Shown here piece after piece: positions 63,819 to 64,000 of a stretch of 64,000 nt of DNA. The stretch covers positions 62,001 through 126,000 of the forward strand of contig NZ_JAASQI010000011.1 in the NCBI RefSeq assembly GCF_011762225.1. Reading direction: 5' to 3'. Below the pieces are notes generated by a model, which searched no databases, was not told the DNA's origin, and worked only from the letters and a program-made list of their open reading frames with translations. Source of the stretch: Pseudochelatococcus lubricantis. Its GTDB lineage: Bacteria > Pseudomonadota > Alphaproteobacteria > Rhizobiales > Beijerinckiaceae. Each line of letters opens with the position of its first letter. Positions within the stretch are counted from its first letter, which is position 1. The position numbers and the translations under genes were made by a program.

Positions 63819-64000
63819 GCCCCGGATCCGATCGAACGCAACCCGGCAAGCGGACGCCGCTTTCCGGACAGACCACTCTTCATCAACCGGATAGATCGGG
63901 ATGGCGATCAGCGAAATGTCATCCCGTCATGTCCGCCCCCAAAGGCCATGCGCTCTCCGTTCGTCGGAACGCAGCGCCGCTTCCCCTCACAATCAATAAG
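63819..64000. other. Right end of window, no gene seen
   Basis: Only short unsupported reading frames follow the ATPase gene. No clear terminator was recognised. Confidence 0.4.

Overview
The window is 64 kb of high-GC alphaproteobacterial chromosome, most likely from the order Hyphomicrobiales (Rhizobiales). Supporting markers are CpdR, aerobic cobaltochelatase CobS/CobT, a CarD/CdnL regulator, an Rsm22-family methyltransferase, rpmB next to a VUT-family transporter and a DUF3108 gene, and a pcaQ/pcaDCHGB arrangement typical of rhizobia. All functions are read from the sequence by motif recognition; no database search was run.

Layout. 1-16.8 kb is a housekeeping segment: an Rsm22-like methyltransferase (cut by the window edge), an N-formylglutamate amidohydrolase, cpdR, tRNA-Val(GAC), cobS-cobT, a preQ0/VUT transporter with rpmB, a DUF3108 protein, a Suv3-like RNA helicase, an S4-domain protein, fdxA, carD, an M48 lipoprotein protease and a thermonuclease-like protein. 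17-23 kb, beside tRNA-Arg(CCT), looks accessory: an IS630 transposase scrap, a DUF4239 membrane protein, a large RTX/GH16 glycosidase and a MscS channel. 23-25.6 kb carries a fused dioxygenase-hydrolase gene and an AraC regulator.

25.8-50 kb is a near-continuous aromatic catabolism supercluster. Two aldehyde dehydrogenases, a Tat-signal small protein, a cytochrome c and a p-cresol methylhydroxylase-type flavoprotein oxidise 4-alkylphenols to 4-hydroxybenzoate. PobA (with PobR) makes protocatechuate. PcaHG, PcaB, PcaC and PcaD (with PcaQ) carry it to beta-ketoadipate. A branched-chain-type ABC transporter follows and appears to be under PcaQ control, because the same 16-bp dyad lies before pcaD and before this transporter. 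A MarR regulator, a hydroxycinnamoyl-CoA hydratase-lyase, a CoA ligase, an aromatic-acid MFS transporter, a CouO-like amidohydrolase and an acyl-CoA dehydrogenase form a hydroxycinnamate module. Four copies of the dyad GCTAT-N5-ATAGC flank its two operons.

50.3-57.3 kb holds the least ordinary locus: a tripartite tricarboxylate transporter (TctABC) around an arylmalonate-decarboxylase-like enzyme, an enolase-superfamily protein, and MarR and LysR regulators. It is proposed as an uptake and decarboxylation system for a substituted malonate. 57.5-63.8 kb is an overlapping operon of a cytoplasmic phosphodiesterase-type enzyme and a complete peptide-type ABC transporter.

A 99-bp palindromic element occurs at 8190 and 50063 in opposite orientations, with a partial copy at 13073. 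No CRISPR array, rRNA or complete insertion sequence was seen.
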